A DNA stretch of 64,000 nt from Streptomyces globisporus (lineage in GTDB: Bacteria; Actinomycetota; Actinomycetes; Streptomycetales; Streptomycetaceae): assembly GCA_014649555.1 (NCBI GenBank), contig BMTG01000001.1, forward strand, positions 310,001 through 374,000. The letters are read 5' to 3'. The translations under genes were made by a program, and so were the position numbers. Below the pieces are notes generated by a model. It was not told where the DNA came from, did no database searches, and saw nothing but the letters and a program-made list of their open reading frames with translations. Below, one piece after another: positions 53,250-61,594 of this stretch (the first letter of the stretch is position 1; every line of letters begins with the position of its first letter).

Positions 53250-54053
53250 CTACTTCACCGCGAGGACAAGGCTGTCCGAGGGGGACGCCCAGACCGCGCG
53301 GGCCTCACCGAAACCGGAGGCCAGCAACGTGCGGGCGTGCCAGTCGGCGGAGGGCATGTCGCCGTCCGCGTGCTCGCCGTAGATCGCGAACCGCTCGGCG
53401 GTGGGCCCGGCGAGAACCGGATCCTTGGCGGCGACGGCCCACCACTCGGCCCAGTCCAGGGCGCCCGCGGCCTTGGCACGGTCCATCGCGGCGTGCCGGT
53501 GGGCGCGCTCGGCGGCGTTGATGCGCGGGGTGGCCGGGTCGATGGTGCGGTCGGCGTTCATGAAGACCCCGCCGTCCCGGACGAGACCGCCGAGCTGCCC
53601 GTACAGGACGGCCAGCGGCTCGCTGTGCAGCCAGTGCAGGGCGGTGGCGGTGAGGACCGCGTCGTACGAGGTGTGGGGCAGCCGGGTGCTCCAGTCCGGG
53701 TCCTTGAGGTCGGCGGTGACGAAGGTGACCCGGTCGTCGCCGTCGAAGGAGCCGCGGGCGATGGTGAGCAGCGCGGGGTCGAGATCGACGCCGGTACTCG
53801 TGGCGTTCGGGAACCGCTTGAGGAGCCGGTCCGTAATACTTCCCGTACCGCACGCGAGGTCCAGCACCCGCGGTTCCGGTCCGACGACCGCCTCGACCAT
53901 GTCCAGCATGACCCGGAACCGCTCCTCGCGGTCGGGCATGTACCACTCCTGCTGCCGGTCCCAGCTCTCCTGCCAGGACTGCCAGTCGGTGCCCGTAGCC
54001 GTCTCCGTCACGTCAACCTCCGCATCAAGCCCGCTGTAATACCCATCTACCAT
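53250..54053 (-). CDS. Class I SAM-dependent methyltransferase
   Basis: A 267-residue methyltransferase with the SAM motif VLDLACGTGSITDRLL (about 88-103), the acidic GVDLDP end of strand 2, and TSYDAVLTATALHWLHS (motif IV region), typical of small-molecule O- or C-methyltransferases. Substrate unknown. The ATG at 54053 has no Shine-Dalgarno and overlaps the edge of an inverted repeat shared with the divergent CGNR-type gene, so the two may be coregulated. Confidence 0.85.
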   Translation of the reverse strand: MVDGYYSGLDAEVDVTETATGTDWQSWQESWDRQQEWYMPDREERFRVMLDMVEAVVGPEPRVLDLACGTGSITDRLLKRFPNATSTGVDLDPALLTIARGSFDGDDRVTFVTADLKDPDWSTRLPHTSYDAVLTATALHWLHSEPLAVLYGQLGGLVRDGGVFMNADRTIDPATPRINAAERAHRHAAMDRAKAAGALDWAEWWAVAAKDPVLAGPTAERFAIYGEHADGDMPSADWHARTLLASGFGEARAVWASPSDSLVLAVK

Positions 54054-54055
54054 TC

Positions 54056-54075
54056 TCGACCATTACACTGGTCGA
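54056..54075. promoter_or_regulatory. Inverted repeat between methyltransferase and CGNR-type genes
   Basis: TCGACC (54056-54061), eight bases, GGTCGA (54070-54075), directly upstream of the methyltransferase ATG and 37 bases before the GTG of the CGNR-type gene. A candidate operator for that regulator. Confidence 0.5.
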
Positions 54076-54111
54076 TGCCCCGACTCTAGACCGACGCCGT
54101 AAGGACTACAA

Positions 54112-54732
54112 GTGGAACTGGCCTCTTACTCGGACTATGCCGTGCGCCTGGTCAACACCGAGGAGCCGGCCCGCAACAAGGACTCGCTCACCTCCGTCGA
54201 GGCGGTCCGGGAGCTGTTCGGCGGCAGCCAGCAGGCGGCGCGGCGGGCGACGGAGGCGGATGTGACCCGGTTCCGTTCCGTACGGGCACGGCTGCGCGCG
54301 GTCTTCGATGCGGCGGACGACGGCGACGAGACGCTCGCGGTCGACCTGCTGAACTCGCTGCTGCTGGAGTTCCCGGTGAGCCCGCAGATCTCGGGGCACG
54401 ACGTCCGGGACGAGGACGGCCGGCCGGACTGGCACATGCACCTGGCCGACCACCCGTCGAACGCGACCGCGGGCTACGCGGCCATCGCGGCGATGGGCCT
54501 GGCCTTCCATCTCACCGGGCACGGCGTGGACCGGCTCGGCCTGTGCGAGGCGGCCCCCTGCCGCAACGCGTACCTGGACACCTCCACCAACCGGTCCAGG
54601 CGCTACTGCTCGGACCGTTGCGCGACACGCGCGAACGTGGCCGCCTACCGGGCCCGCAAGCGCGAGGAGGCCGAACGCACCGGCCGCAGCGCCGAGGCCG
54701 CCCAGCCGAGCACCGCCGTCACCGACCGCTGA
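54112..54732 (+). CDS. CGNR zinc-finger / ABATE-domain regulator
   Basis: A 206-residue protein: ABATE-like N-terminal domain (about 1-130) and a C-terminal zinc finger with CEAAPCRNAYLD, TSTNRSRRYC and SDRCATRANVAAYRARKR. The family hallmark CGNR here reads CATR, a variant, but the four cysteines and basic helix are kept. These proteins are thought to be DNA-binding stress regulators. GTG at 54112 follows AAGGAC. Its last 88 bases overlap the 3' end of sodX on the other strand. Confidence 0.88.
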   Translation: MELASYSDYAVRLVNTEEPARNKDSLTSVEAVRELFGGSQQAARRATEADVTRFRSVRARLRAVFDAADDGDETLAVDLLNSLLLEFPVSPQISGHDVRDEDGRPDWHMHLADHPSNATAGYAAIAAMGLAFHLTGHGVDRLGLCEAAPCRNAYLDTSTNRSRRYCSDRCATRANVAAYRARKREEAERTGRSAEAAQPSTAVTDR

Positions 54733-55082
54733 CCCTTCGCCAGGGGCCGGTAGCGGGCCCGCACCCGGGCCAGCACGAGTTCCTCGGGCACGACGCCGTA
54801 GTCCGTGCTGTCCCCGCCCGCGAAGGTGTTGTCACCCCGCACCCACCAGCCGCCGGGCCGCCGCTCGACGGCCCGTTTCACCACCAGCAGGTCCTGCTGG
54901 AAGGGGTGCCGGAGGATGACCACGTCACCGGGGCGGACGGGCACGCCGTACTGCACGAGCAGCAGATCGCCGTGGTAGAGCGTGGGCACCATCGAAGGGC
55001 CCGTCACCTCCACCACCCGCAACGGATGCCGCGTCACCCGTCCGCCCCCGGACACCTGTCGCCGCTCCGGCATCTGCGCCAC
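54645..55082 (-). CDS. sodX: Nickel-SOD maturation protease SodX (S26 signal-peptidase type)
   Basis: A 145-residue S26-family protease that trims the N-terminal leader of SodN so that the new N-terminal His can bind nickel. Catalytic Ser30 is in VTGPSMVPTL and the Lys69 general base in LLVVKRAV; VRGDNTFAGGDSTDYG is the conserved end block. I prefer the GTG at 55082 because AGGAGG sits 8 bases upstream; the frame is open to an earlier start at 55232, but that adds 50 residues unlike the family. It is divergent from sodN and its 3' end overlaps the CGNR-type gene. Confidence 0.88.
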   Translation of the reverse strand: MAQMPERRQVSGGGRVTRHPLRVVEVTGPSMVPTLYHGDLLLVQYGVPVRPGDVVILRHPFQQDLLVVKRAVERRPGGWWVRGDNTFAGGDSTDYGVVPEELVLARVRARYRPLAKGQRSVTAVLGWAASALRPVRSASSRLRAR

Positions 55083-55263
55083 CGCCCGTTCCTCCTCCTG
55101 CACCGTCCCGTAGGACACCCTTCCGCGGACCGCCCCGTACATTCGGCCGACGGCCCGATTCTCACACCGGACTTTTGACCTAAGCCCCTGGGGCAGCCAC
55201 GGAAAGCGGCGCTCCACGGAGTAATGTCCCACCTGAGAAGACGATCACGAGGAGGACAGCTCC

Positions 55264-55659
55264 ATGCTTTCCCGCCTGTTTGCCCCCAAGGTGAAGGTCA
55301 GCGCCCACTGCGACCTGCCCTGCGGCGTGTACGACCCGGCCCAGGCCCGCATCGAGGCCGAGTCGGTCAAGGCCGTCCAGGAGAAGTACCAGTCCAACGA
55401 GGACGCGGACTTCCGCACCCGCGCCATCCTGATCAAGGAGCAGCGCGCCGAGCTCGCGAAGCACCACGTGTCGGTGCTCTGGAGCGACTACTTCAAGCCC
55501 CCGCACTTCGAGAAGTACCCGGAGCTGCACCAGCTCATCAACGACACCCTGAAGGCGCTCTCCGCGGCCAAGGGCTCGAACGACCCGAAGACGGGCCAGA
55601 AGGCGCTGGACCTGATCGCCGAGGTCGACCGGATCTTCTGGGAGACCAAGAAGGCCTGA
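55264..55659 (+). CDS. sodN: Nickel superoxide dismutase precursor SodN
   Basis: A 131-residue Ni-SOD precursor. The 14-residue leader MLSRLFAPKVKVSA is removed to expose His15; HCDLPCGVYDP is the nickel hook with His15, Cys16 and Cys20 ligands. The rest forms the four-helix bundle of the hexameric enzyme, which dismutates superoxide in the cytoplasm. ATG at 55264 follows GAGGAGG. Established knowledge: sodN is nickel-induced in Streptomyces and Nur controls iron-SOD reciprocally; I did not find a clear Nur box in the short gap. Confidence 0.97.
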   Translation: MLSRLFAPKVKVSAHCDLPCGVYDPAQARIEAESVKAVQEKYQSNEDADFRTRAILIKEQRAELAKHHVSVLWSDYFKPPHFEKYPELHQLINDTLKALSAAKGSNDPKTGQKALDLIAEVDRIFWETKKA

Positions 55660-55783
55660 TCCCTGGCTGGGTGACCTGGCCCGCGGTTCCGCGGGTCGCG
55701 TTGCCCCAGCTGCCCGCACCCGGTCCGCGGGTCGCCGAACACGGCGGCCATGGCGGGCCGGGTGCGGTGCTTCCTGGCCCTGT

Positions 55784-56904
55784 TCACGGGCCAACCGCCT
55801 GCACGAGGTCAGGCGAGGTGTCGTGGTCAAGGTTCTCGAGGATCGTGCGCAGCCACGGGCTGCGCACGGCCGGCAGCCGGACCACGGTGCGCTCGAACGT
55901 CGGCCGGTCGACCCGGAACGGACGGCACGGGAGCAGGGGGAGCGGGTCGTCCCGGAGTTCGTCGCGCGGCATGCGGCCCGATGCCGGGACCGGCAGGGAG
56001 GGCGCGGGCGAGACCAGCGACAGCCACGCCCCCAGCGGCAGGGGCACCAGACGGGCCGAGGCGGTCGGGTGCTCAGGGGTCCAGGTCCGGCCAGTCCGGG
56101 GATGGACCGGTACGAGGAGGATGTCGGCTTCCGCGTCGGGGGACGGCAGTTGCGGTCCGGCCAGGACGGCACGCCGCTCCGGGGCTCCTGTGGGCAACAG
56201 GGCGTCGAGCGCTCTTTGGAACACGACCGTTGCCACCCCGTCGGGGACCTTCACCGGCTGCCCCTCGGAGGCCACCAGCAGGTGGGCGATCGCATGGCCG
56301 GTCGCCGCCTCCCACCGCGGGCTCCACGACCAGGAGTGGTCCGTCACCGACCGGCCTCCCCACGTGGCGATCGGCTCGAACAGGGGCATCGCCTCCTCCG
56401 TCTCCGCCAGCCCGGTCCACGAGAGGGGCGCGGGATGGGTGCCGTCGACGGGGACGCGGTGCACGGCGTCCGAGGCGAGCCGTACCGCCTGCCGGAGCGA
56501 GCAGTCGTCGACGCGGGTCGCCACGGGGGAATCGCAGGCCTCACAGGCCATGTTGGGCCCGTCGGCTCCGTCGAGGCCGCAGCAGGAACCACCGCGCCTC
56601 TCGGAATCAGCCGGGTTCCCCGCACATCACCGGGCGCGATGACGACGGCCCCGGGTGTGGCGTCGGACAAGGCGCGGACGGGTGCGTGGATTCCGCGCGC
56701 CTCCGCCTCGCCCGGTTCGGTCTCGTCCCACATCCGCCACGGCCCGCCCCAGGGCTCCGGGTCCACGGCGAAGGTCCCGGCCCGCATGAGCACCGGAAGC
56801 TGGACCCCGTTCCCGTACGACTGGTGGGTGTGAACCGGCAGGGCGACCGGGGACAGCGGGGTGGTCAACTCGGCGCCGCATCCGGCACACACGAAAACGA
56901 ACAA
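55784..56904 (-). pseudogene. Frameshifted zinc-binding protein of unknown function
   Basis: Two leftward frames look like one protein cut by a frameshift. The 5' part (from TTG 56904, behind GGAGG) begins FVFVCAGCG and runs in frame to about LIP near 56608. The sequence then makes sense one frame over as RRGGSCCGLDGADGPNMACEACDSPV and on to the stop at 55784, read in two pieces RRGGSCCGLDGADGP and NMACEACDSPV. Rejoined, it would be about 373 residues with two Cys pairs (CAGC and CEAC) for zinc. A one-base deletion near 56605-56610 explains it. It could be a real mutation or a sequencing error. Confidence 0.72.
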
Positions 56905-56968
56905 ACATCCTCCGTCCGGGAAACAGAAGCATCCTCGCAGCTCGCCAGAGGCCGCGTCGTGGGGCCGG

Positions 56969-58480
56969 TCAGTGACCGGCGGTCAGTTCGCCGCTGAGCT
57001 TGCCGTGCAGGTGGGCGCTCGGGGTGTTGAGCCCGATGATCTCCACGGTCTTGCCGCGCCGGGCGTACTTCGTCTCGATCGCGTCGAGGGCGGCAACGGA
57101 GGAGGCGTCCCAGATGTGCGTCGAACTCAGGTCGATGACCACCTTGTCCGGGTCGGTGGCGTAGTCGAACCGGCCCACCAGGTCGTTGGAGGAGGCGAAG
57201 AACAGCTCACCGGTGACCCGGTAGACCACCGTCCCGCCGTCGGGATCGACGACGGCGGTCACCTCGGCGAGGTGGGCGACCCGCTTGGCGAAGATGACCA
57301 TGGCCGTGACGGACCCCAGGACGACGCCGACGGCGAGGTTGTGGGTGGTGACGACTGCGGCGACGGTGATGACCATGACGGCGATCTCACCCGCCGGCAT
57401 CCGCCGGAGAGTCTTCGGGGCGATGGAGTGCCAGTCGAAGGTCGCGAACGTCACCATGATCATGACGGCGACCAGGGCAGCCATGGGGATGTCGGAGACG
57501 ACCGGGCCGAAGGCGATGCACAGCACCATCAGGAACGCCCCGGCGAGGAAGGTCGAGAGCCGGGTGCGGGCGCCGGACACCTTCACGTTGATCATCGTCT
57601 GGCCGATCATGGCGCAGCCGCCCATGCCACCGAAGAAGCCGGTGACGATGTTGGCGATGCCCTGGCCGATGGACTCGCGCGTCTTGTTCGAGTGGGTGTC
57701 GGTGATGTCGTCGACCAGCTTGGCCGTCATCAGCGACTCCATCAGGCCGACCAGCGCCATCGCGAACGCGTACGGGGCGATCGTCGTCAGCGTGTCGAGC
57801 GTGAACGGAACGTCCGGCAGGCCCGGCACGGGCAGGGAGGACGGCAGTTCCCCCTTGTCGCCCACGGTCGGCACCGCGATGGCCGCGCCGACGGTGATCA
57901 CGGTGAGGATGACGATGGAGACCAGCGGCGCCGGGATCACCGTGGTGACCTTCGGGAAGAACACCATGAGCGCCAGACCGGCAGCGATCAGTGGATAGAC
58001 GGCCCAGGGGACATCGCGCATCTCCGGAATCTGGGCCATGAAGATCAGGACGGCGAGGGAGTTGACGAAACCGACCATCACCGAGCGCGGGATGAACCGC
58101 ATCAGTTTCGCCACGCCCAGCGCGCCCAGAACGACCTGGAAGACACCGGCGAGGACAACAGCGGCGACGAGGTAGCCGAAGCCGTGCTCCCGGTTCAGCG
58201 GTGCGATCACCAGGGCGACGGCGCCGGTGGCGGCGGAGATCATCGCCCGACGGCCCCCGACGATCGAAATGACGACAGCCATGGTGAAGGAAGCGAAGAG
58301 GCCGATCGCCGGATCCACGCCCGCGATGATCGAGAACGAGATGGCCTCGGGAACCAGCGCGAGGGCGACGACCAGGCCGGCCAGGACCTCCGTACGCCAG
58401 ACCTTCGGGTCGGAGATCCAGTCGGGCTTCAGGCCGCGCAGGCGCGCGGCCGGGGACAGAGGAGGGACGGCAGAAGGCAA
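56969..58480 (-). CDS. SulP-family anion transporter with STAS domain
   Basis: A 503-residue SulP transporter: about 10-12 membrane helices (residues 30-400) with the family block FSIIAGVDPAIGLFASF near the start and GGMGGCAMIGQTMINVKVSG in the middle, and a C-terminal STAS domain (about 405-500) with VIDLSSTHIWDASSVAALD. Members carry sulphate or bicarbonate with sodium or protons; the substrate here is not decided. The start is a TTG at 58480 with a weak ribosome site, and no better one is in frame close by. It is divergent from a MerR regulator about 400 bases away. Confidence 0.9.
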   Translation of the reverse strand: MPSAVPPLSPAARLRGLKPDWISDPKVWRTEVLAGLVVALALVPEAISFSIIAGVDPAIGLFASFTMAVVISIVGGRRAMISAATGAVALVIAPLNREHGFGYLVAAVVLAGVFQVVLGALGVAKLMRFIPRSVMVGFVNSLAVLIFMAQIPEMRDVPWAVYPLIAAGLALMVFFPKVTTVIPAPLVSIVILTVITVGAAIAVPTVGDKGELPSSLPVPGLPDVPFTLDTLTTIAPYAFAMALVGLMESLMTAKLVDDITDTHSNKTRESIGQGIANIVTGFFGGMGGCAMIGQTMINVKVSGARTRLSTFLAGAFLMVLCIAFGPVVSDIPMAALVAVMIMVTFATFDWHSIAPKTLRRMPAGEIAVMVITVAAVVTTHNLAVGVVLGSVTAMVIFAKRVAHLAEVTAVVDPDGGTVVYRVTGELFFASSNDLVGRFDYATDPDKVVIDLSSTHIWDASSVAALDAIETKYARRGKTVEIIGLNTPSAHLHGKLSGELTAGH

Positions 58481-58650
58481 GGGACAAGGAACCTGTCGTG
58501 CTCGGGCACGCCCTGGTCGGCAGGGGGGACGTGCGAGAGGGAGCGGAGCAGCCGGGCCGGCACTCCGCGGTCGGCGCCGCGCGGCGTACGGAGCCGGGAG
58601 TCGAGGGGGATGAAGCCGGGACGGCCGGGCTCACGTACGGGGACGCAGCG

Positions 58651-58695
58651 TCACGGCGGGCAGACAGCGGCGCCGAGCGCCATGGACTCGCGCAC
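58651..58695 (-). other. Possible 14-codon leader peptide upstream of the SulP gene
   Basis: On the SulP strand AGGAGAG (58706-58700) lies 4 bases before a GTG at 58695 that opens MRESMALGAAVCPP followed by TGA at 58651. It would sit in the roughly 310-base leader between the MerR palindrome and the SulP start. A near-terminal Cys codon is reminiscent of actinobacterial leader peptides of sulphur genes. No attenuator hairpin was demonstrated. The remainder of 58481-58790 shows no supportable gene. Confidence 0.35.
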
Positions 58696-58790
58696 GCGTC
58701 TCTCCTGCGAGAATCGATACTCAGCCGGGGCGCCATCGGCCCGGGCACGACAACGGCGGGGCCGCGCGACGCCGCCCTCACCACCAACAA

Positions 58791-58814
58791 CTCTACCCTA
58801 ACGTTAGGGTAGAG
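58791..58814. promoter_or_regulatory. Perfect 24-bp MerR-type palindrome
   Basis: CTCTACCCTAAC (58791-58802) is followed directly by its exact reverse complement (58803-58814). TAGGGT inside each arm can serve as a -10 on either strand. It lies 62 bases before the MerR GTG, between MerR and the divergent SulP gene, in the place expected for the operator of this MerR protein. Confidence 0.82.
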
Positions 58815-58875
58815 ATCGGCGGCCCTCGTGCGGGGTGAGGCCGCTGACAAGGCGAAGGGCCAGGGGATCACGGGC

Positions 58876-59289
58876 GTGGACGGCAAGCACATGCAGATCG
58901 GCGAGGTCGCCGCACGGACCGAGCTTTCCCTGCGCACCATCCGCCACTACGAGGAGACCGGGCTCGTCACCCCCTCCGCGCGGTCCCAGGGCGGCTTCCG
59001 CCTCTACACCGAGACCGATGTCGCCCGCCTCATGGTCATCCGCCGGATGAAGCCGCTCGGCTTCACCCTCGACCAGATGCGTGACCTGCTGGACGCCACC
59101 GATCGCCTCGACGCCGACGCAGCCCTCGGTGCCGAGGAGCGTGAAGCCCTTCTGGAACGGGTCCGCGCCTACCAGCGGGAAGCCGCGGAGCAGGTCGAGA
59201 AGCTCCGCGTCCAGCTTTCCCGCGCCGAAGACTTCGAAGGGACCCTGCGCGCCCGCCTGGAGCAGGACGCACACACCGCCCGGGGCTGA
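58876..59289 (+). CDS. MerR-family transcriptional regulator
   Basis: A 137-residue MerR protein. HTH and wing in MQIGEVAARTELSLRTIRHY and GLVTPSARSQGGFRLYTETD, then the dimerisation helix from ADAALGAEEREALLERV to the end. There is no C-terminal cysteine pair, so it is unlikely to bind a metal in the usual way. I take the GTG at 58876 because AGGGG is 9 bases upstream; the ATG at 58891 would remove five residues and is also possible. It probably controls the divergent SulP gene through the 24-bp palindrome. Confidence 0.9.
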   Translation: MDGKHMQIGEVAARTELSLRTIRHYEETGLVTPSARSQGGFRLYTETDVARLMVIRRMKPLGFTLDQMRDLLDATDRLDADAALGAEEREALLERVRAYQREAAEQVEKLRVQLSRAEDFEGTLRARLEQDAHTARG

Positions 59290-59382
59290 CGACGGCTGCT
59301 GCCGCACGGATCGGCCGACGGACGCGGTCTTCCGGCGCGCGGGCGGACCGAGCGCGACTCCCGGTGCGCGGGCAGGCGAGGG

Positions 59383-60426
59383 TCAGGCGCCGGCCTGGCC
59401 CGGGTGCAGGTCGAGAGCGATGTGCGGCTCCAGTGCGCGGAGGAAGTCGGGGGCGTCGAAGGCCTCGCCGGCGGGGACGACGCCGAGCGTCCTGGTCCGG
59501 CCGGTGAGTACGCGGTCGAGGGCCTCGGCGACCAGGGGCGCGGTGACGGCGTAGATGTCCTGGCCGCTCGCGGTGGCCCGGCGTTCGGTGTCGCCGGAGC
59601 GGACGACGGCGTCGACGAGGAAGGTCTGGTCCGAGCGGCCGCTCTCGTCTGCGGCGGCGGGGGCCTGCGTGTCGGGTGAGACGACATCGCGGGCGGCCTC
59701 GGCGCTCATGTACGTGGTCACATCGGGAATCACGAGGTGCTGGGGGACCGTGACGACGTCCGCCATCGTGAACTCCCCGATGACGGGCCGCCGGCCCACC
59801 GGTTCGGGGAACGTCCATTCCAGGGCGGGCGCGGCGTCGGTGCGGCGCTCCCACCTTCCGCCCCGGTAGCGGAGGCGGTGGTCTCCGCGCCGCTCGCGGG
59901 AGACCGCGCCCGAGAGCCGGGTTCCGGCGGTGGGGTGCCAACTGCTGAGTGCGTAGGCGATGTGGGCCTCGTCGGCCTCGGTCCAGTCGCCCATCGCCGC
60001 CGTGACCAGCAGATCGCCGAGCCCGCCGAAGAAGGCCATGGCCGGAACGATCACCGCGCCCTCCTCCAGAGCCCGTTCGCGGTACCGGCCGAAGGTGTCG
60101 AGGTTGGCCTCCAGCTCGGCGGCCACGTCCAGGTAGGGGATCTTCGCGCGGAGCGCGGCCTCGATCACGGGGCCGGTGGTCGAGGCGAAGGGTCCGGCGC
60201 AGTTGATGACCGCCACCACGCCGGCCAGGGCCCGGTCCAGCGAGGCGGGATCGTCGACCGACGCCACCCGGGCCGTCCAGCCGTGTTCGAGGGCCAGCTT
60301 CTCCAAGGCCTGCGGGTTGCGTCCGGACGGCACCGGTACGTATCCACGTGCGGCCAGCTCCGCCACCACGAACCGGCCCGTGTGGCCGTACGCTCCGAAC
60401 ACCGCCACCGGCTGACCCGACCCCAT
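59383..60426 (-). CDS. Saccharopine-dehydrogenase-like reductase
   Basis: A 347-residue protein with an N-terminal NAD(P) fold (PVAVFGAYGHTGRFVVAELA) and the saccharopine-dehydrogenase-like core (AVINCAGPFASTTGPVIEAA, IPYLDVAAELEA). Relatives include trans-acting enoyl reductases and short-chain carboxylic acid reductases; the substrate is unknown. The ATG at 60426 has GAGGGGGAG just upstream; an earlier in-frame start adds 30 basic residues and is unlikely. It is divergent from the GlxA-type regulator across 136 bases. Confidence 0.85.
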   Translation of the reverse strand: MGSGQPVAVFGAYGHTGRFVVAELAARGYVPVPSGRNPQALEKLALEHGWTARVASVDDPASLDRALAGVVAVINCAGPFASTTGPVIEAALRAKIPYLDVAAELEANLDTFGRYRERALEEGAVIVPAMAFFGGLGDLLVTAAMGDWTEADEAHIAYALSSWHPTAGTRLSGAVSRERRGDHRLRYRGGRWERRTDAAPALEWTFPEPVGRRPVIGEFTMADVVTVPQHLVIPDVTTYMSAEAARDVVSPDTQAPAAADESGRSDQTFLVDAVVRSGDTERRATASGQDIYAVTAPLVAEALDRVLTGRTRTLGVVPAGEAFDAPDFLRALEPHIALDLHPGQAGA

Positions 60427-60529
60427 GGGACTCCCCCTCGCTGTCGACCTGCTCCGACACCCGCCGCGGTGGTGAGCCGCCGCAGCTTGACACCACTCAT
60501 CCTGGTCGCGGTCCACCTCTCACGCGAGC

Positions 60530-60562
60530 GTCGGAAACGACAGACCCCGTACAGTTTCCGAC
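60530..60562. promoter_or_regulatory. Inverted repeat abutting the GlxA-type regulator start
   Basis: GTCGGAAAC (60530-60538) and its exact complement GTTTCCGAC (60554-60562) are separated by 15 bases; the right arm ends at the base before the ATG. TACAGT (60550-60555) lies in the spacer and overlaps that arm, seven bases before the ATG, fitting a leaderless, self-regulated promoter. Confidence 0.7.
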
Positions 60563-61498
60563 ATGCCCTCTGTCGCCCTGGCCGTCGCCGACGGCGTCCT
60601 GCACTACGAACTGTCCGTGGCTGTCGAGGTGTTCGGGGCCGACCTGGCCCACATCGTGGACCCCTGGTACGACTTCACCCTCTGCGGGAGCGGCCCGGTG
60701 CGGGTCGACCGCTTCCGCCTGGAACCCGACCACGGGCTCGACCACCTCGCGCGCGCCGACACGGTGATCGTCCCCGGCTGGGCCGACACCGACCGCGAAC
60801 CGCCCGCCGAGCTGGTCGACGCGGTGCGTGCGGCCCACACGGCGGGCGCGCGGGTGGCGTCCCTGTGCACGGGTGCCTTCGTCCTGGGTGCGGCGGGGCT
60901 GCTGGACGGGAGGCGCGCCACCACCCACTGGGGCCACACCCGGGAGCTGGCCCGCCGCCACCCGGCAGCCACCGTCGACCCGGACGTCCTCTACGTGGAC
61001 AACGGCGATGTACTCACGTCCGCGGGCAAGGCCGCCGCCATGGACCTGTGCCTGCACCTGGTCCGGCTCGACCACGGCTCGGCGATCGCCAACAGGATCG
61101 CCCGGCGCCTGGTCGTCCCGCCGCACCGCGACGGCGGTCAGGCCCAGTTCATCACCACTCCGGTCCCCGCACCGGACGGCCATCCGCTGAGCGGTCTCTT
61201 CCCGTGGGTGTTGGAGCGACTGGACCAGCCGCTCACCGTGGAGGATCTGGCCCACCGGGCCGGGATGAGCTCGCGCCACCTCACCCGCCATTTCAAGCAC
61301 CTGACCGGCACCACTCCCCTGCAGTGGCTGCACGCCCAACGCATTCGTCACGCGCAGGAGTTGCTGGAGACGACCGACGCCGGGGTGGACACCGTCGCCG
61401 CGGTCTCCGGCATGGGCACGGCCACCACCCTGCGCCGCCACTTCCAGCGCAGCGTCGGCGTCCCGCCGGACGCCTATCGCCGCACCTTCCGCTCCTGA
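60563..61498 (+). CDS. GlxA-family AraC-type transcriptional regulator
   Basis: A 311-residue regulator with a DJ-1/PfpI-like N-terminal domain (about 1-190, including ASLCTGAFVLGAAGLLDGR around the conserved Cys) and two C-terminal AraC HTH motifs (about 215-310, with DLAHRAGMSSRHLTRHFKH and VAAVSGMGTATTLRRHFQ). It probably controls the divergent reductase and itself through the inverted repeat immediately before its ATG. TACAGT seven bases upstream and no Shine-Dalgarno suggest a leaderless mRNA. Confidence 0.92.
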   Translation: MPSVALAVADGVLHYELSVAVEVFGADLAHIVDPWYDFTLCGSGPVRVDRFRLEPDHGLDHLARADTVIVPGWADTDREPPAELVDAVRAAHTAGARVASLCTGAFVLGAAGLLDGRRATTHWGHTRELARRHPAATVDPDVLYVDNGDVLTSAGKAAAMDLCLHLVRLDHGSAIANRIARRLVVPPHRDGGQAQFITTPVPAPDGHPLSGLFPWVLERLDQPLTVEDLAHRAGMSSRHLTRHFKHLTGTTPLQWLHAQRIRHAQELLETTDAGVDTVAAVSGMGTATTLRRHFQRSVGVPPDAYRRTFRS

Positions 61499-61594
61499 GG
61501 CACCCACCGGATCCGCCAGGTCCACCCGTTCCACTCGCCCTCACCCTTGCCACTGGCCCTGGGGCCGACGATGGGCTACTCTACGGATAAACAA

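Noticed and set aside
58498-58812. A plus-strand frame between SulP and MerR
   Set aside because: Composition is random-like, it has no ribosome site and ends inside the MerR palindrome.
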